Shown here: one piece after another, positions 13,437 through 13,475 of the stretch
Layout of the letters: every line of letters starts with the position of its first letter
How positions within the stretch are numbered: position 1 is the stretch's first letter
From: JAZNOL01 sp045580815
Lineage (GTDB): Bacteria; Bacillota; Clostridia; RUG12999
Assembly (NCBI GenBank): GCA_045580815.1
Contig: JAZNOL010000013.1
Coordinates: 1 to 13,475, forward strand
Length of the DNA stretch: 13,475 bases
Reading direction: 5' to 3'
Position numbers and translations under genes: made by a program
Notes under the pieces: model-generated
The model's input: the letters and a program-made list of their open reading frames with translations, nothing else
Databases searched by the model: none
What the model was told of the DNA's origin: nothing

Positions 13437-13475
13437 GTGTTAAGCGGGCAAAATTGTCAGTTTGCCGATAAATTG

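Overview
The window looks like chromosome from an uncultured, probably gut-associated, low-to-moderate GC Firmicute of class Clostridia. The evidence is AGGAGG-like ribosome sites, SigA-type promoters, an S-box (SAM-I) riboswitch, a DUF1015 protein and repeat families that I associate with Oscillospirales-type genomes. The placement is inference; no rRNA or phylogenetic marker was compared. I see no phage, integrase, transposase, CRISPR or toxin-antitoxin genes.

Left part (1-3800). A plus-strand SDR oxidoreductase (gluconate 5-dehydrogenase type) with its own promoter and terminator faces a minus-strand SGNH/GDSL hydrolase. Between their terminators sit six GTAG-footed palindromes in strictly alternating orientation, a REP/BIME-like array. 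Behind the hydrolase are a 126-bp MITE-like element and a stand-alone tryptophan synthase beta gene (trpB) on the minus strand. trpB has a strong promoter and a roughly 210-nt leader that encodes a 28-residue, Trp-rich, Pro-Pro-containing peptide. This leader is the best candidate for an undescribed regulatory system in the window.

Middle (3782-7410). Divergent from trpB is a plus-strand run: a DUF1015 protein, a perfect 28-nt palindrome, an aldo/keto reductase with two C-terminal [4Fe-4S] motifs, and an AEC-family permease. A bidirectional terminator closes it against the minus-strand genes.

Right part (7424-13475, all minus strand). A tRNA operon, Leu(UAG)-Val(GAC)-Leu(CAA), starts from a perfect TTGACA-17-TATAAT promoter and ends at a 17-bp terminator stem. 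It is followed by a field of short hairpins, a small four-helix-bundle (S23/IVP) gene, and a well-conserved SAM-I riboswitch with an intrinsic terminator. The next gene is a GH2 beta-mannosidase-like enzyme rather than a methionine gene. metK comes only after that, with its own promoter, and is tightly coupled to rmuC. The riboswitch-GH2-metK order suggests either an insertion between riboswitch and metK or an unusual SAM-controlled glycosidase.
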